64,000 nt of DNA from Sabellastarte sp. h YS-2021 (Eukaryota; Annelida; Polychaeta; Sabellida; Sabellidae), in NCBI GenBank assembly GCA_964017235.1, contig OZ024938.1, forward strand, positions 4,951,454 to 5,015,453, read 5' to 3'. This document shows positions 1 through 11,776 of this stretch, piece by piece (the stretch's first letter is position 1; the number at the start of each line of letters is the position of its first letter). A program made the translations under genes and the position numbers. The notes below the pieces were generated by a model. It saw only the letters and a program-made list of their open reading frames with translations, had not been told where the DNA came from and ran no database searches.

Positions 1-310
1 ATTTGAAGCTTAACAGCGAAATTGGACACCACCAGGGCTAGGTTGCTTTGGAAATTGGTGCCCATCAATTTGCCTGTTTTGGGTGTTTGTGCATCTGTCC
101 ATATTATGCTTTCCAGCACAGCTATCATGTTGCGTAGATCTGGTACCCTATCCATAATACTGACTGCAACCCACCTGTTGGGGTATATGGCCTCAGTTTC
201 TTGCCATTCTGTGAAACAAGCTTATACTTTTTGGGAGGAAAAATGTACATTGCTTAGGAAAAGTGCTATTGGCATTTTTGATGTTCTATATCATTTAAAA
301 AGTCAGTGAC
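1..310. repeat. Dispersed repeat fragment, related to 2990-3290
   Basis: The stretch around 10-100 has the same word order as the two units at 2990-3290: 'gctaggttgctttggaaattggtg' here against 'gataagttgctttcgaaattggtg' there, followed by a run of Gtcc/Gtcca words. It is a diverged copy of one low-complexity repeat family. The 95-codon open frame over it has no recognisable domain and I do not call it a gene. Confidence 0.45.
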
Positions 311-1640
311 ATATTGTGTGGTGTTGTAGCAGTGGTGTACGTGCCCAAATTGACTTCTGTTGCAAAAGTACCAAAGACCAAAAGCACCAATGGCTTTGTT
401 TGTAACATATTATAACTGCATTCAAAGGTCATATAGGCATACCCTTAACCTCTATCTTTAAAGTAGTACATTTTCAGATTTTGATCATTTTCTCAAAATC
501 TGTTAATATTTTTAAATCATATCAGTTTCTTTTATAATAAGTTATCGTGTGTAAGTAACTTTTCCGTTGAAAGGACCTGCATAAGAAATAGTTGAAGGGG
601 CATTGTGTATTCAGGAACACACCCACCTCCCACCTCTTAGAATACAAATTTGTTACTTGCTAGTGCCCAGTGGTTTGCAGTGCACTGAGTATTAGTATGC
701 CCAGCTTCTCTCACCCCAAAAATACACATTCTTCTATGACCTACATTTTCATTGTGTAAAATAGTGTTATCCTCACAAGTACAGACATGCGCAGACAAGG
801 GGTCACCTCTATAGACAAGAACAAACTCTTTTAGAATATTCTTGTCAGTCAATACGCTTTGCTCCACAAAACCACCAAGCACTTGTGAGGACTAGTTTGC
901 ACCAAGAAAAGTGTAGAAACTTAAATTACAATAAAATTCTTTACAATTTTGAAGTGAAGGAATCGGTCAAATATGTTCAATGGCTGTGGAGAAAATTGCT
1001 CAAAAGTGAAGAATAACTATGCTACAACACCAAAACAATATCTCAGCTGACAATTTGGTGTGGAAAGGATGGCTGTGTGGGGTGATGGGAGGCCGTCTAA
1101 ATTAAATAAAATTATGTATGGCTTTTTCCCTGAAAGAGGATTATATCTTTTGAGGTTTTACTTTATGTGCGTGTATTCAAGAAAGGAAATCGGCCTGATG
1201 AAAGTTTTGTGATGTAATAATGTGTTATCAATTAGCAATAGATCATATGATATATTAATATGATAGTAAGATTGTATGATATTACAGGGAAAGTAGTTGA
1301 GTACCACTTATTTTTTATATAACTTTATGAATTTTTTCAGGGTAAAAATGGGTCTTCATACCATATGAAACATTTCAATTTTTGCCACTTTTGACGGCCA
1401 GCTTGGATTTTAGTGGAAAATAACTTAAAAGATCTGGGATTAAATGACTTTTAGCCTTTCCCGGCATCATGGGTGTATGCAATCAATCTATTTCTCTATT
1501 GTTCCACTTTCTCTTTTCACAGAGCTTCCTATTTCCAGTTAAGTTCTAATGTAATTTCTTTAATATTGGTGTAATTTCAAGTCTTTTATTTTTTTTCTTT
1601 TCCAAAAGTATCAGAGATGAAATGTTAGCTTTTGAGTTGT
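311..1640. other. Non-coding stretch, nothing recognised
   Basis: AT-rich sequence without a convincing ORF, RNA or repeat boundary. A short segment near 1340-1420 ('caatttttgccacttttgacggccagcttggattttagtgg') resembles modules of the tandem array at 6180-6545 in opposite orientation, so part of it may be a very old relic of that family. Confidence 0.4.
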
Positions 1641-1671
1641 AATGAAATTGTTTAATTTAATTTCACATTTT

Positions 1672-2245
1672 TATTTTTTACCCCACAGCCCTTAAGGGCA
1701 GTCGGGGTATTGTTTTCACCCATGCTGTCCGGATGGGCGGGCAGGCAGTGGGAAAAAGTTTGTCCGGGCTGTATCTCAGAAACCATAAGCTGTAGGAAGT
1801 TGATACTTTGTAGAGACATTGGTTGGGGGTGTAGGTGTGTAACTTCATAGTGTGACTGGTGTAGGTGTGCAACGTCATGGTGTGACCTTGATTTGACCTT
1901 GCTGTAGTGACTTTGACCTACAATATCTTGTCTGCTGTATATCTCAGCAACCATAAGGTGTAGTAAGTTGATAATTGGTAGGGTAATTGGTCGGGGGTTG
2001 TAGGTCTGCAATGTCATGGTGAGACCTTGATTTTGACCTTAATCCTGTCGTAGTGACCTTGACCTTTACAATTTTGTGCGCGGAGTATCTCGGAAACTGT
2101 AATGTGTAGGGAGTAGATAGGTGGTAGGGACATTGCTTGGCAAGTGTAAGTGTGCAACATTATGGTGTGATTTTGATTTGACCTTGTCGTAGTGACCATG
2201 ACTTTTAAAATCTTGTCCGCTATTTCTTGGATTCATGGTGTGACC
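1672..2245. repeat. Degenerate tandem repeat, unit about 140-165 bp
   Basis: About four diverged units share 'ggtgtgaccttgatttgacctt' (starts near 1879, 2019, 2164, and a partial at 2237) and 'tatctcagaaaccataagstgtag' (near 1770, 1940, 2085). Unit spacing is roughly 140-165 bp. It opens with a 'ccccacagcccttaagggcagtcgggg' type head at about 1681-1706. The overlapping minus-strand open frames are translations of the repeat, not genes. Confidence 0.7.
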
Positions 2246-2441
2246 TTTAACTTTGGCTCTGCCATAATGTGTTCATCTGCTATATTTGAGACATGTTTTC
2301 TTCTTATAGCAAAGATTTATGGATTGCTGCAACTTATTATCATAGTTACTGTGCTATTTCCAGTGACAGCTATTCTCCAATTGATAAATTTTACAGCTTC
2401 GTTATTTTTAGTTTACTGATTAAGGCCTACATCTTCATTTT

Positions 2442-2675
2442 CTATTTATTTATTTGGGGTTTTACGTCGCTTTCAACACTGTACAGGTCATATCACGACG
2501 GGTAGTTGGAAGGGCAGAGGAAACCAGTACATAGAGTTCGTTAGGGTTCTGTACTGTAAACTGCCGACCAACGGCAAGCAACTATCAGCTTTCCCACTTG
2601 AGGCCGTGATGGGGATTGAACCCCGGCCTCAGAGGTGGGAGGCGAGAGTGTTACCACTCTGCCACCGCGGCCCCG
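2442..2675 (-). mobile_element. tRNA-derived SINE (copy A)
   Basis: Read on the minus strand, the head at about 2675-2600 has an A-box-like 'TGGCAGAGTGGTAAC' and a B-box-like 'GGTTCAATCCCC'. A body of about 130 bp follows and ends in 'GACGTAAAACCCC' plus a short AAATA-repeat tail at 2442-2460. The same body recurs at 30115-30350, 62323-62557, 62844-63033 and 12905-13080, so this is a dispersed Pol III family. The head and the conserved body suggest one of the molluscan V-SINE-like families, but subfamily naming needs a library search. Confidence 0.85.
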
Positions 2676-2989
2676 CCTTCATCTTCATATTAATAATTGT
2701 TAAATAATTGTTTTAATACTTTATCTTCACATATATTTTCTTTCTCTTAGACAATATTTTCTCTACTAAAACATTATTTGGACGTTAATATAACTGACAC
2801 TGTTCTGAAAGTATCCCGATCTTTGTACTGTGTCACTACTTACATATGTCATGGCGTTGTAAACTATTTCCCCAGGCTTTGGGGTACGGGCATCTCTGAT
2901 GCTATTTTTAGGCGGGTTGCGTGTAACCAACTTGCCTATTAATGTGTCCGTCCGTCCACATTTTCATTTCCGGATTCTCAAAAACTCAA

Positions 2990-3290
2990 AAACACTTTAT
3001 TCAATCGAATTCAAACTTGAAAGGGACATAGATCACCATCACAGCTAGGATCCTTTCGAAATTGGTGTAATTCTGTCCGTTCATTTGTCTGTCAAAATTT
3101 CTGTTTCCGGTAATTCTGTCTGTTTTTTGTCCATTTGTCTGTCCATCAACATTTCTGTTTCCGGACTCTAACTCGAAATGCTGTGTCCTATCAAATTCAA
3201 ACTTGACAGGGAGATGCATCACCCTCATAGATAAGTTGCTTTCGAAATTGGTGTAATGCAGTCCGTTCATTTGTCCGTTTATAGCATAGA
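2990..3290. repeat. Two-unit tandem repeat
   Basis: Two units of about 180 bp (about 3000-3090 and 3180-3275) share 'aaattcaaacttgaMaggga', 'cctttcgaaattggtgtaat' and 'gtccgttcatttgtc'. Between and around them are short 'ctgtccg/ccgtttc' words. A third copy lies at the start of the window. No gene is supported here. Confidence 0.6.
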
Positions 3291-5119
3291 TACAATTATG
3301 TAACCGAGATTACAAGTTTTACATTTCTTAGCATGTCTAATACCTTAACTGGGTGACCTAACATTTCTTTCCTCGTTTCTAAATGTAATTACAGCAGTTG
3401 CTAACCTTATTGCTGCCTGCTCAACCCGCCTTTTGGGGCATCTTTGACCCTCTTGTTTTTCTTGTAAAACAATAACAGAAATGAGGGAGATGTGCTTACT
3501 TGTACGTCATAAGTTAAGTCATATAATGTAACATTTAACAACAAATAAATAATACTATATCAGTACCAAATAAATCCCTCAGAAGTCTAATTTCATGAAG
3601 CTGTAAATTGATGATATTTGTGAAACAATGAGTTTGTAATGTTAATATGTGCAAGAATGTGAATGGTAATGTCAGAATAAATTATTGAAAATGTAATACA
3701 TATTTTTCTGTCCTGGATTCCTCTGCAAATTGATACTGGTCACAGTGCACTCAATGCAATGGAACGTCCAGTATCTGAAAAGCTCCATTTTTAAAATACA
3801 GGCTTTAATAAAAAGATTTGACAGAAATGCAAGTTTATTATTCCCTGATCGATTAAAATCATTGGTGTAAGTCGTGAATTCCACTATTGTAAAAATCATG
3901 TAAAATTCTTTTTAAAAACACATTTGACCATGTAAGAAATACTCTGTACTTGATTTCCATTCATTGAATCTACAGAACTATTAGCAGTTGAGCAATATTT
4001 GATTTCACTAGAGTGTTCAAACTCTTTCTTATTGATCGCATACAAAAAATCGCTATACTTTTTCTGCACACCTTACTCTGTTTTTTGGAGCGTACAACCA
4101 GAGTATAATATTGAGTACTCCAAATTGTTGTGACAGACCTTAATCGATTTCAATGAATGGACATTTGCTAGTATATCACATCTTTTCCTCTTTAGAAATG
4201 AAGGTCAAACTAATTTGGGTTGATCTAGATATTTTGAATTCTTGAATATTTCAGTGCATGAAATGATCACATCTTTGTCGGTACCCATGATAATTACATT
4301 TTCTGACTTAAGTCAAAAAGCACAATAAATGTGTTACTTGGGAATATTACAGTCAGATACATGCCTTCATTGCTTCTGAGGTGAAGGTCAAAGAATGTCT
4401 GGTGATTCTAGATATTGGCATCTTTGAATATTTTGGCTATGAAAACATGCCTGTATATATTTGTTACAAAAAGAAAAATCCTTGAGATGTTCTAGAACTT
4501 AAAATATTGCAGTTGCCTTCATCAGATATGCTACAAATGTATGTGGCTGTGAAAGGTTGCCTGACAGTTATTTTGGTCTTGTTTGGAAAACAAAATGGCT
4601 GCTATGTCACACATGTAAAATAGGTGGTCATCGTATCAAAAAGGCCTAATATCTCTCTCATTATTGATCCTAGGGATTCACAATGAGAAACAAGTAGAGG
4701 AACTCTGTCCTGAAAATATTGTATCTTTTGCCAAATTTAAACTTTGACACCTGCCTCAAGGTCAAGTGGGGTCATCTTACATAACAGTACTTTTATGTCC
4801 CTGTTGGCAAACATTTAGCAAATGGTGAATTTGACCTCTGCTTCAGTCAAAAAGCCCATGAATGTGTTACTTGAGAATTAAATGACCTTATATCTCCCTT
4901 CTCATTGGTTCTAGGGGTTTGGAATGAGAAAGCATTATCATCTCCCTTAAATATCTCCCTTGATATAAGGACTATCAAAAAATTATATCGAAATTTTTTT
5001 CTCGTAATTGTGTTTCACCAGATTTTCTCCGAAAGTACAGATTGTAGGTCAACCATGGGTGGTAAACCTATTCCTCAAAGCAAAGTCGCCTATACCCATC
5101 TTAATCAGTTACAGTTACA
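3291..5119. repeat. Non-coding stretch with dispersed-repeat fragments (about 4190-4900)
   Basis: No convincing gene. Units in 4190-4480 ('gaaggtcaaactaatttgggttgatctagatatt', 'ttgaatattt', 'catgaaatgatca') match the word order of the repeats at 15640-16320. This makes the region an older copy of the same family. Outside that segment I see only AT-rich sequence. Confidence 0.4.
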
Positions 5120-6150
5120 CCCATAGCCGACAGTAGCCACATATATCAATCTATATCATGATCAGCCATATTTAGCTGGCAGTAGCCATCCGTAGCCACC
5201 AATAGTAGCCTATACCCATCCATATTAATTACATTGACATACAGCAACCAGTAGCCATCCATAGCCACCATTAGCAACCATTGTAGTCGCCAGTAGGAAC
5301 ATATATCCATATATATCATGATCAGCCATATTTAACTGCCAGTAGCCATCCGTAGCCACAAGTAGTCACTTATACCCATCTATACCAATTACAGTCACAT
5401 ACAGCCACCAGTAGCCATCCATAGCCGCCTGTGTAGCTGCCAGTAGCCACATATATCCATCTATATCATGATTGGCCATATTTGGCTGGCAGTAGCCATT
5501 TATACCCACCAGCAGTCACCTATGCCAATCTATATCAATTCCAGCCACATCCAGCCACCAGTAGCCATTTAAAGCTGGCAATGTAGCCACCAGTAGCCAC
5601 ATATATCCATCTATATCATGATCAGCCATATATAGCTGCCAGTTGCAATCAGTAGCCACAAGTAGTCCCCTATACCCATCCATATCAATTATATTTACAT
5701 ACAGCCACCAGTAGCCATCCATAGCCAGCAGTAGCCACCAGTGTAGCCGCCACTAGCCACCTATATCCATCTATAACATGATCAGCCATATTTGGCTGGC
5801 AGTAGCCATCTGTACCCACCAGCAGTCACCTATACCAATCTATATTAATTCCAGCCACATCCAGCCATCAGTAGCCATTTAAAGCTGCCAATGTAGCCAC
5901 CAGTAGTCACCTATACCCATCCATATCAATTATATTTACATACAGCAACCAGGAGCCATCCATAGCCACCAGTAGCCGCCATTGTAGCCGCCAGTAGCCA
6001 CATATATCCATATATATCATGATCAGTCATATATAGCTGCCTGTAGCCATCCATAGCCACTAGTAGTCACCTATAGCCATCCATATCAATTACAGTCACA
6101 TGAAGCCACCGGTAGCCATACATAGCCACCAGTAGCCACATATATCCACT
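5120..6150. repeat. Compound minisatellite built on 'AGTAGCCA', higher-order unit about 150-160 bp
   Basis: About 1.03 kb of nested repeats. The short word 'agtagccacc/agtagccatc' occurs dozens of times. A longer unit carrying 'atatatcatgatcagccatat' recurs near 5159, 5320, 5470, 5620, 5780 and 6021, giving spacings of about 161, 150, 150, 160 and 241 bp. The array therefore has a higher-order period of about 155 bp with one longer interval. The minus-strand open frame in it ('MDGYWWL...') is a repeat translation, not a protein gene. Confidence 0.9.
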
Positions 6151-6179
6151 TTTCCCCCTTTGCATAGGCTTATCTTATA

Positions 6180-6545
6180 TTTCCCTGTGGGTCAAAAATT
6201 CACTCGAAATTGCTCTATCTCCTACGGTTTTTGAGATAGTCACAAGGTTTCATTTCCGCTAAAATCCAATATGGCCACCAAAAGTGGCAAAAATTGAAAT
6301 TTTTCCCTTAGGCACAGGATACTCTTGTACTACCCTGTGGGTCAAAAATTTGCTCTAAATCGCTCTATCTCTTACAATTTCCTAGATATTTTCAATGTTT
6401 TATTTTCCACTAAAATCCAAGATGGCCGCCAAAATTGAAATTTTTCCCTTTGGATAGGATACTCTTATACTACTCTGTGGATCAAAAATTTGCTGGAAAT
6501 CACTCTATCTCTTACGGTTTTCGAGATATTTGTGATTTTTTACAT
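6180..6545. repeat. Short satellite array, three units of about 130 bp, same family as 31880-33090
   Basis: Three units contain 'ctctatctcytacrrttt', 'aaaatccaaratggccrcc', 'aaaattgaaatttttccctt' and 'ctgtgggtcaaaaattt'. The reverse complements of these modules ('gagatagagcgattt', 'acccacagg', 'atggcggcca') are the hallmarks of the larger 168-169-bp array inside the Polinton, so the two arrays share an origin. Confidence 0.75.
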
Positions 6546-7269
6546 CTAAAGTAGCCATCATCACCCTGGAAGCCAGAGAAACCAGCAATTTGGGTTTAAT
6601 ATTTATCTACTAAAATCAGATTTTATCAATAACATGTATATAAATCTATATCTGTATCTAAAACTTTATTGACAAGATATGTATAAAATATTTCATAACT
6701 TATTCAATTGGTTTACTCCTACTGCAAGCTTCAATTATTTTGCCAAAAAATCTCTGACATATGTCCCTGCAGATGCAAGGAAATAGATAGCAATTTTAGA
6801 CAATTCAGAAGAATTTTGAAACAAGTAACTTCATAACCCCAATTACGAAAAAGGATAATCCCAAATGTGCAAAATGATGAATTCTGCGACCAAGGCGGGG
6901 GCGGAGGCAATTTACCGAAGCAAGAACCCTCCAGTTGAAATGAGGTTTTTATATAAGTACTAGGTCATGAGACCTGGCAAACCCATGATGACACCTGCAA
7001 GATACAATTTAGAAATTTTATTGCCCAATATCTGTAAATCCCAATTAAAGCCAAAGAAAGAAATGTACCCAAATGGGGGTATACAAGCTGGCAGGCAAGG
7101 GTTAAATTTGTTGAAATTGACCAAGAAGGGAAAGGTCATATCTGAAGGTCAAATTAAGATATGCAATGCATATGCACACTCTGAGGATAATATATTTTAC
7201 TATAGATTGCAAATCACAGTAGGGGTGTTGAAAATGTGCACCAAACACCAAGTATCAATGCAGTATGTG
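6546..7269. other. Non-coding, nothing firmly recognised
   Basis: A 109-codon plus-strand open frame (6967-7296) has no domain and overlaps the 3' end of the DIRS element, so it is probably fortuitous. The 'CTGCGACCAAGGCGGGGGCGGAGG' type GC-rich patch near 6880-6905 stands out but matches nothing I know. Confidence 0.3.
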
Positions 7270-8212
7270 GTGGCGAATAGTAGAAGAAACTGGTGAGGGA
7301 GTTGTTGAAATAGGTTTTATATATCTTTGATAACAATCTGATTCCAGGTGCCATGTTGTTTTATAAACTGTGCATTAACTCCATGTTCAAAGGCCTAGGT
7401 GGTTCCACCTGTTCTAAAAGCATGAAATGTTAACCCAGAAACCTTAAAACAAGTAGTCAATTTTTCAGATGTTTTCTTGCCATGGAGTCAGTAAGGGATA
7501 CATTACCCCTAAATGTAGGCACTAGGAAAAGAGGATCATTACATGTGGCCGGTACTAGATCTATCATGGACTTGAGAGCCGACACAGGACAAAGAGGTGG
7601 ATTTCCTAATACTGGGATAGATATGGAAGTGACTTGGCTACAATCTTGTCGTGTCTTTGACCATTTTATTAACACGACAGCATGTTCACTTGAAAAAATA
7701 ATGTCACCTCTACATAACTGTCTTGTGGGGTCAAAATAATGCAGTGAATGTGGAAGTATGTTTGACAATCTGAGTACTGAGTAAAAGGCAAACAGATACA
7801 AAGGTTTGTATATAAATTGCATTTCAAATGATAAACATGCCCGAAGTATTTGTTCAAGCATCTGTAGTGTTATTACTGATCTATTCCTAGGCACAGGTTG
7901 AGCATTCAGTCTTAAGGCCTTGAGATACAAGGCTAAACATTCATCCTTAAATGGAGTTGTGGGGAGGCCATGAACTATGTACATGGCTCTAATACCAGCC
8001 AAATGGTTGGATATATTTGATGCTGACATATGACTATTACATAAAAACTCCATGTAAGATAGTATAGTAATTGTATTCACCTGATCTGTAGCAATGTCAT
8101 AGGTGATGAGAAAAGCCAGGAATAACTTAAACATTCGTAAGTAATTGCTTAAAGTTGCTGGTCGAAACCCTGTTAGCAACCTGGCAGATGCATGTTGTGC
8201 AAGGGGAGCCAT
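7270..8212 (-). pseudogene. DIRS tyrosine recombinase
   Basis: Phage-integrase-type recombinase that would integrate the DNA circle made by reverse transcription. The N-terminal SAM-like part begins at MAPLAQHAS (8212). The catalytic domain shows the first Arg in 'FYSVLRLSNI'. After a frameshift near 7460 come the 'FHAFRTGGTT' box (His-x-x-Arg), then 'KQHGTWN'. The Tyr box 'RYIKPISTTPSP' is readable only after another 1-base shift near 7335. A stop falls between the FHAFR box and the KQHGTW box. All five catalytic positions can be seen across frames, but no single frame holds them. Length about 310 codons, usual for the family. Confidence 0.85.
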
Positions 8213-8265
8213 GCTTGAGGGAGCAACTACAATATAGAAATTTTAAATATTATAGTTTATCTCAG

Positions 8266-9480
8266 TCAAATCTTGGTGCCACCAAGACCTGTAAGAGATG
8301 CATCTAGTAAAACTTGTTGTGCAGGAGGTTTATTGTCACAAAAGGTTACTCCATTATAAGATTGAAGAAACACCAGAAACCAACTTAAGTCCTTATAAAA
8401 ATCATCAAGAAGTTTAAAGATTTTCTTACTGTTATTATCACGTAAAAACTGAAGCATTCGATTTAGAAAACATCAAGCAGGTTTTACACACTTGGTAATA
8501 TAAAACAAGGAACCAAGTAAGGACTGAAGCTGGTTTTTGGTACAGGTGATCTTTGACTTCCATTCAAGGCAAATCTGATTTATATGCTTTAACTTCTAAG
8601 CAGGTATAGATATTATTCTATCTACTGTATTTATCAAAATTCCTAAGCATATTGCTGAAGTAGAAGGGGCTACCAACTTTTGCTGTGAAATGTCTAGACC
8701 CAGCTGTCGTAGAATACATAATAAATCATTGAAAGCTTTATCAATTTTGGATGGAAGTCCAATATATATTAAATCATCTATATAATTTATCAAATTTGGG
8801 TGACCTTGAGTTTTCATAATATATCATATATATATAGCATCAGAATATATTTGGAAGAAAACTGAGCCATGTCTGTACCCAAATGGGGTCGATCCATCAA
8901 CCTAATACTGACCATGCTTGAGTCCTAACAGGTCAAGATCTCCTGGGTCTACTCTTAAGTGTCGAAATGCTCGACTAATATCGACTTTAAAGAGCTTTGA
9001 AGAAGGACCTAGGCATCTGACAGAGTGAACTATGTCATCTATAGATGGATAGTGTAATTCAAAGTATGTGTCCAAATATATATCTTTAGAGACCCCAGCA
9101 TTTACAGGCCAGCTTAAGTCCATAATAGTTCTTCTACTATTAGAATCTGCTTTCCCTCTTATCATTAGGGGAGAGACATGAAGGAAAAAAGGTTTTTGTT
9201 CAAAAGGGCCATATATTGCAGAAAATTGCAGGTCTTCATCAATATATCTAGACATTTCCTGGGGATGTTGTAAAGCGGAAGTATGATTGATTTTGGTAGA
9301 CTGTAAAATCCGAGACTAATCAAAGTCTAATGGAAATCCATATTCTAAGGGGTCTGGTAATTGCTTGTCCCAATATTGGGACAAGTATTTTCTCCAATTC
9401 TTAATATTAAAGTGAGTTTGAAGGGGAATTCTGCACTTTAAGTAATTTGGATTTGAACTGCTACGAACCTGATGGTGTAA
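8266..9480 (-). pseudogene. DIRS reverse transcriptase with truncated RNase H
   Basis: Reverse transcriptase of the DIRS element. Visible blocks in order on the minus strand: 'RRTIMDLSWPVN' (about 9130), 'FKVDISRAFRHLRVDP' (about 8970, catalytic Asp), 'PFGYRHGSVFFQ' (about 8870), 'NYIDDLIYIG' (YIDD active site, about 8780) and 'CLGILINTVDRIISIP' (about 8610). Stops at about 8903 and 8595 and others break it. RNase H begins with 'LLDASLTGLGG' and ends abruptly at 8266. Only a few tens of bases separate it from the recombinase, so most of RNase H is deleted. Confidence 0.85.
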
Positions 9481-10155
9481 CTTAATAATATCTGGTATGC
9501 TCTCATAATATGTAGGGTCACCAGTGTATATTCGCAAAGGAGACAAAGGTACAAAGCCAAACTTATGACCATTTTGTGAAATACAGCTGACATAATCGGG
9601 CTGATTGTGTTTGTTGTGTAGAATATGTAATGGTATATTCTTCGAGCCATTAGTCAAATCCATAGTAGTATGTGCTAGTACTTGGTCAGGAAGTATTTCC
9701 TCTTGATCTACAACATGCGTGGACTGCTTGTCTGATACTGTCAGAACCGAATGTTGGTCGTGTGTGGACAAACTATTAGTAAAATAACGACTCTGGGATG
9801 ACAGACATGATGGCGACAGTGGCGGACGTTTTGCAATCTCCATAGTGTCTGGTTTATTTGCTTGATTGACCATAAACTCTGTATCACTGGGATTCGTGCT
9901 TTGCAAAATTGCAAACCTATTCTCAAGAAAAGGTATACTATCAACTTGTTTGTAAGGTATAATTTTGTATTTGTGATGTTTATCAGAAGATATTTTAAAC
10001 CTCTGACTTCCCAGACTTCCCGAATTGCCAACCATATTCTCAAGATCTGCACTTAAATTGGCGGAAACTTGTTCTTTAGCCACAGATGGCTTCACCGATG
10101 TTGAATGTTTATGGGAAGTTTTAACTGAAGTATGGTTTGCCAAATTTTTTGTCAA
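9316..10155 (-). pseudogene. DIRS Gag-Pol linker / RT N-terminal region
   Basis: Open frame of 279 codons. The first 190 residues are polar and low in complexity. The last 80 ('FNIKNWRKYLSQYWDKQLPD', about 9400-9330, then 'YGFPLDFD') correspond to the conserved block just before the RT of DIRS elements, so this ORF should read on into the RT. It stops at 9316, about 60 bases before the next RT frame. Upstream, 'SKPQWQDWLHRAHVF' is followed by a stop near 10190. It is part of the same pol gene, not an independent one. Confidence 0.65.
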
Positions 10156-10337
10156 AGCCTGAGCAGATGTTTTGCCAGGTACAATATTTCAAAATACATG
10201 GGCTCTATGGAGCCAATCTTGCCATTGAGGTTTGGACGCCTTATATTCCAAATTAACATGAGTATGGTCAACATTTGAGGACAAGACAAGTCTGTCAGAA
10301 AATTGGGTACACATATGTGGTTTACGTGCACCCACAG

Positions 10338-11527
10338 CTACTCGTTTTTTGATTGATTACTTTTGTTTTTACTTCTACATTGATTGAGGGGATGTGGGAA
10401 GCTCTTACTTTTGGAAGCAAAACAAGCTGAGCAAACATGTCTATATAAAACATTTTTGGTCACATGTGTTTTATTGTGGACACATTTTCCTTGGTTGAAG
10501 TATGTACAAACCATACTCTTGGTAGTTTTCTTGTCTACCGACTGGTTTGCTAAATTTTGAGTTGAAACATGCTTTTGTGCGTTTGCTCTGCGCACCCTAT
10601 CATTTTTTCAGTTTTTGAAAAATTTTTAATTTTACCTTGCTCCATTCTACACAGCAGCACAGCATGGCTAGCCTTTGCCGCACCCCAAGAAAAATCACTG
10701 GCATCTTTCAGTAATGAGATAACATAGTCCAACATATGGTCCCTCATAAGTAAATTTTGTTCATCTTTCATAGTGTGGCAAAAGCCAGCCATCCACTGTA
10801 CTGCTGTGAGGTTATCATAAGAGACACGTTCTTTTGAAGTGCCAGTCAAGACATACTCGTGCAGCCACTTTACACAATTTTTCACCATAACTTCGACACC
10901 ACCCCTCAGTGATTTTATTTTATTTTCAGTACCTGTTTCAGACATGGCAGCAATCTGCTTTAGTCTCTGCTCAACCTGTGCCTGTATATAGGAATTCTGT
11001 TTAGCAGATTCAGGTGTCGGGATTTTTTCATTGACAGCATTTGTGTCGACTGTTGTATGACCATGTGTCAGTGCAACAGGGGTTTGAACGGATTGTGCTT
11101 GTTTCTGATCACGTGACTTTTTAATTTTACTTTTGTCCGCAGTCTTTTTGACAGATCTTTGTTCAATGTTGTCTGATCTCTTGCTTAAGGAAGAGAGTTG
11201 AAGCAATATTTGTTGGTTAATAACCTCCTGGGTGTCGGAAGTCGTACTTGGACTAGTCCCTACACTTTGATTTTTGTCACCTATGAATTTGTCATAAGAG
11301 CAAGCCGAAAGATCTTCCTCTTCGGAATGTGTTTTACCAGAAACCTCACTATCAGTGTCTGAATCGTGGCTATAGGAACTGTCGTCACCAGGAGTAGTTT
11401 GTTTTTCTAACATTTTTTCAAGTACTTGAGTGTCGTCATGAACTTGGTACTGAATAGGGAGGGGAGTATTGTATCTCACTTTCGATGAACACAGGTTATA
11501 TTGCTTCAATCTCTCCGCCATAAGCAA
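10338..11527 (-). pseudogene. DIRS Gag-like protein with Cys/His zinc finger
   Basis: Putative nucleic-acid-binding structural protein. Residues 1-200 from the start at 11527 are polar and Ser/Thr/Glu-rich. A conserved helical block follows ('DNLTAVQWMAGFCHTMKDEQ', 'ASDFSWGAAKASHAVLLCRM', about 10800-10640). A frameshift near 10590 leads into the second frame with the zinc-finger motif 'VCTYFNQGKCVHNKTHVT', 'HVCSACF' and 'FPHPLNQC' (about 10510-10380). That Cys/His pattern recurs in Gag proteins of invertebrate DIRS elements. Joined length about 400 residues. Confidence 0.7.
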
Positions 11528-11539
11528 TAGTACATTAAA

Positions 11540-11776
11540 GGCACAACACCATGTGTGTCACAATCGTGAATCAATATTCACAACTATCTACAAATGTTTT
11601 CATTTAAAGCACAGTAACAAGGAAGTAGACTAGAAACAAAGATCAGTTAAATGCAGATTCAAGCTTATGTGTAAATATTGTGTGCTGTTTATAAGCTTAA
11701 ATTAGTACACAAACTACCACAACGCAGTGTGTGAGAATCGTGAATCAATATCAACAGTAAGTACTAGACCTATTCA
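11540..11776. repeat. Repeat units upstream of the DIRS gag, continued at 13956-14110
   Basis: 'aatcgtgaatcaatat' occurs at about 11562 and 11736. A unit 'aactatctac...cattaaagcacagtaacaaggaagta...cagttaaatgcag' at 11580-11655 is repeated in diverged form at about 13950-14000 and 14025-14105. The second unit is split by the 11777-13955 element, which shows these were adjacent tandem repeats before that insertion. They may be DIRS terminal repeats. Confidence 0.55.

Larger units (their letters stand above)
7270..11527 (-). mobile_element. DIRS-type (tyrosine recombinase) retrotransposon, decayed
   Basis: Minus-strand order: Gag-like protein with a zinc finger, reverse transcriptase, RNase H remnant, tyrosine recombinase. 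This order, a YR integrase instead of a DDE integrase, and the YIDD-type RT define the DIRS order. Every module is interrupted by stops or frameshifts, and the RNase H is cut short, so the copy is inactive. I found no LTR, as expected for DIRS. The upstream flank (about 11540-11800 and 13956-14110) has repeated units that could belong to its terminal repeats. Confidence 0.88.

Noticed and set aside
5516..5722. Trp/Tyr-rich repeat protein
   Set aside because: Translation of the 'GTAGCCA' minisatellite; no start context and stops in neighbouring units.
7482..7739. Plus-strand ORF of 85 codons
   Set aside because: Antisense to the tyrosine recombinase of the DIRS element.
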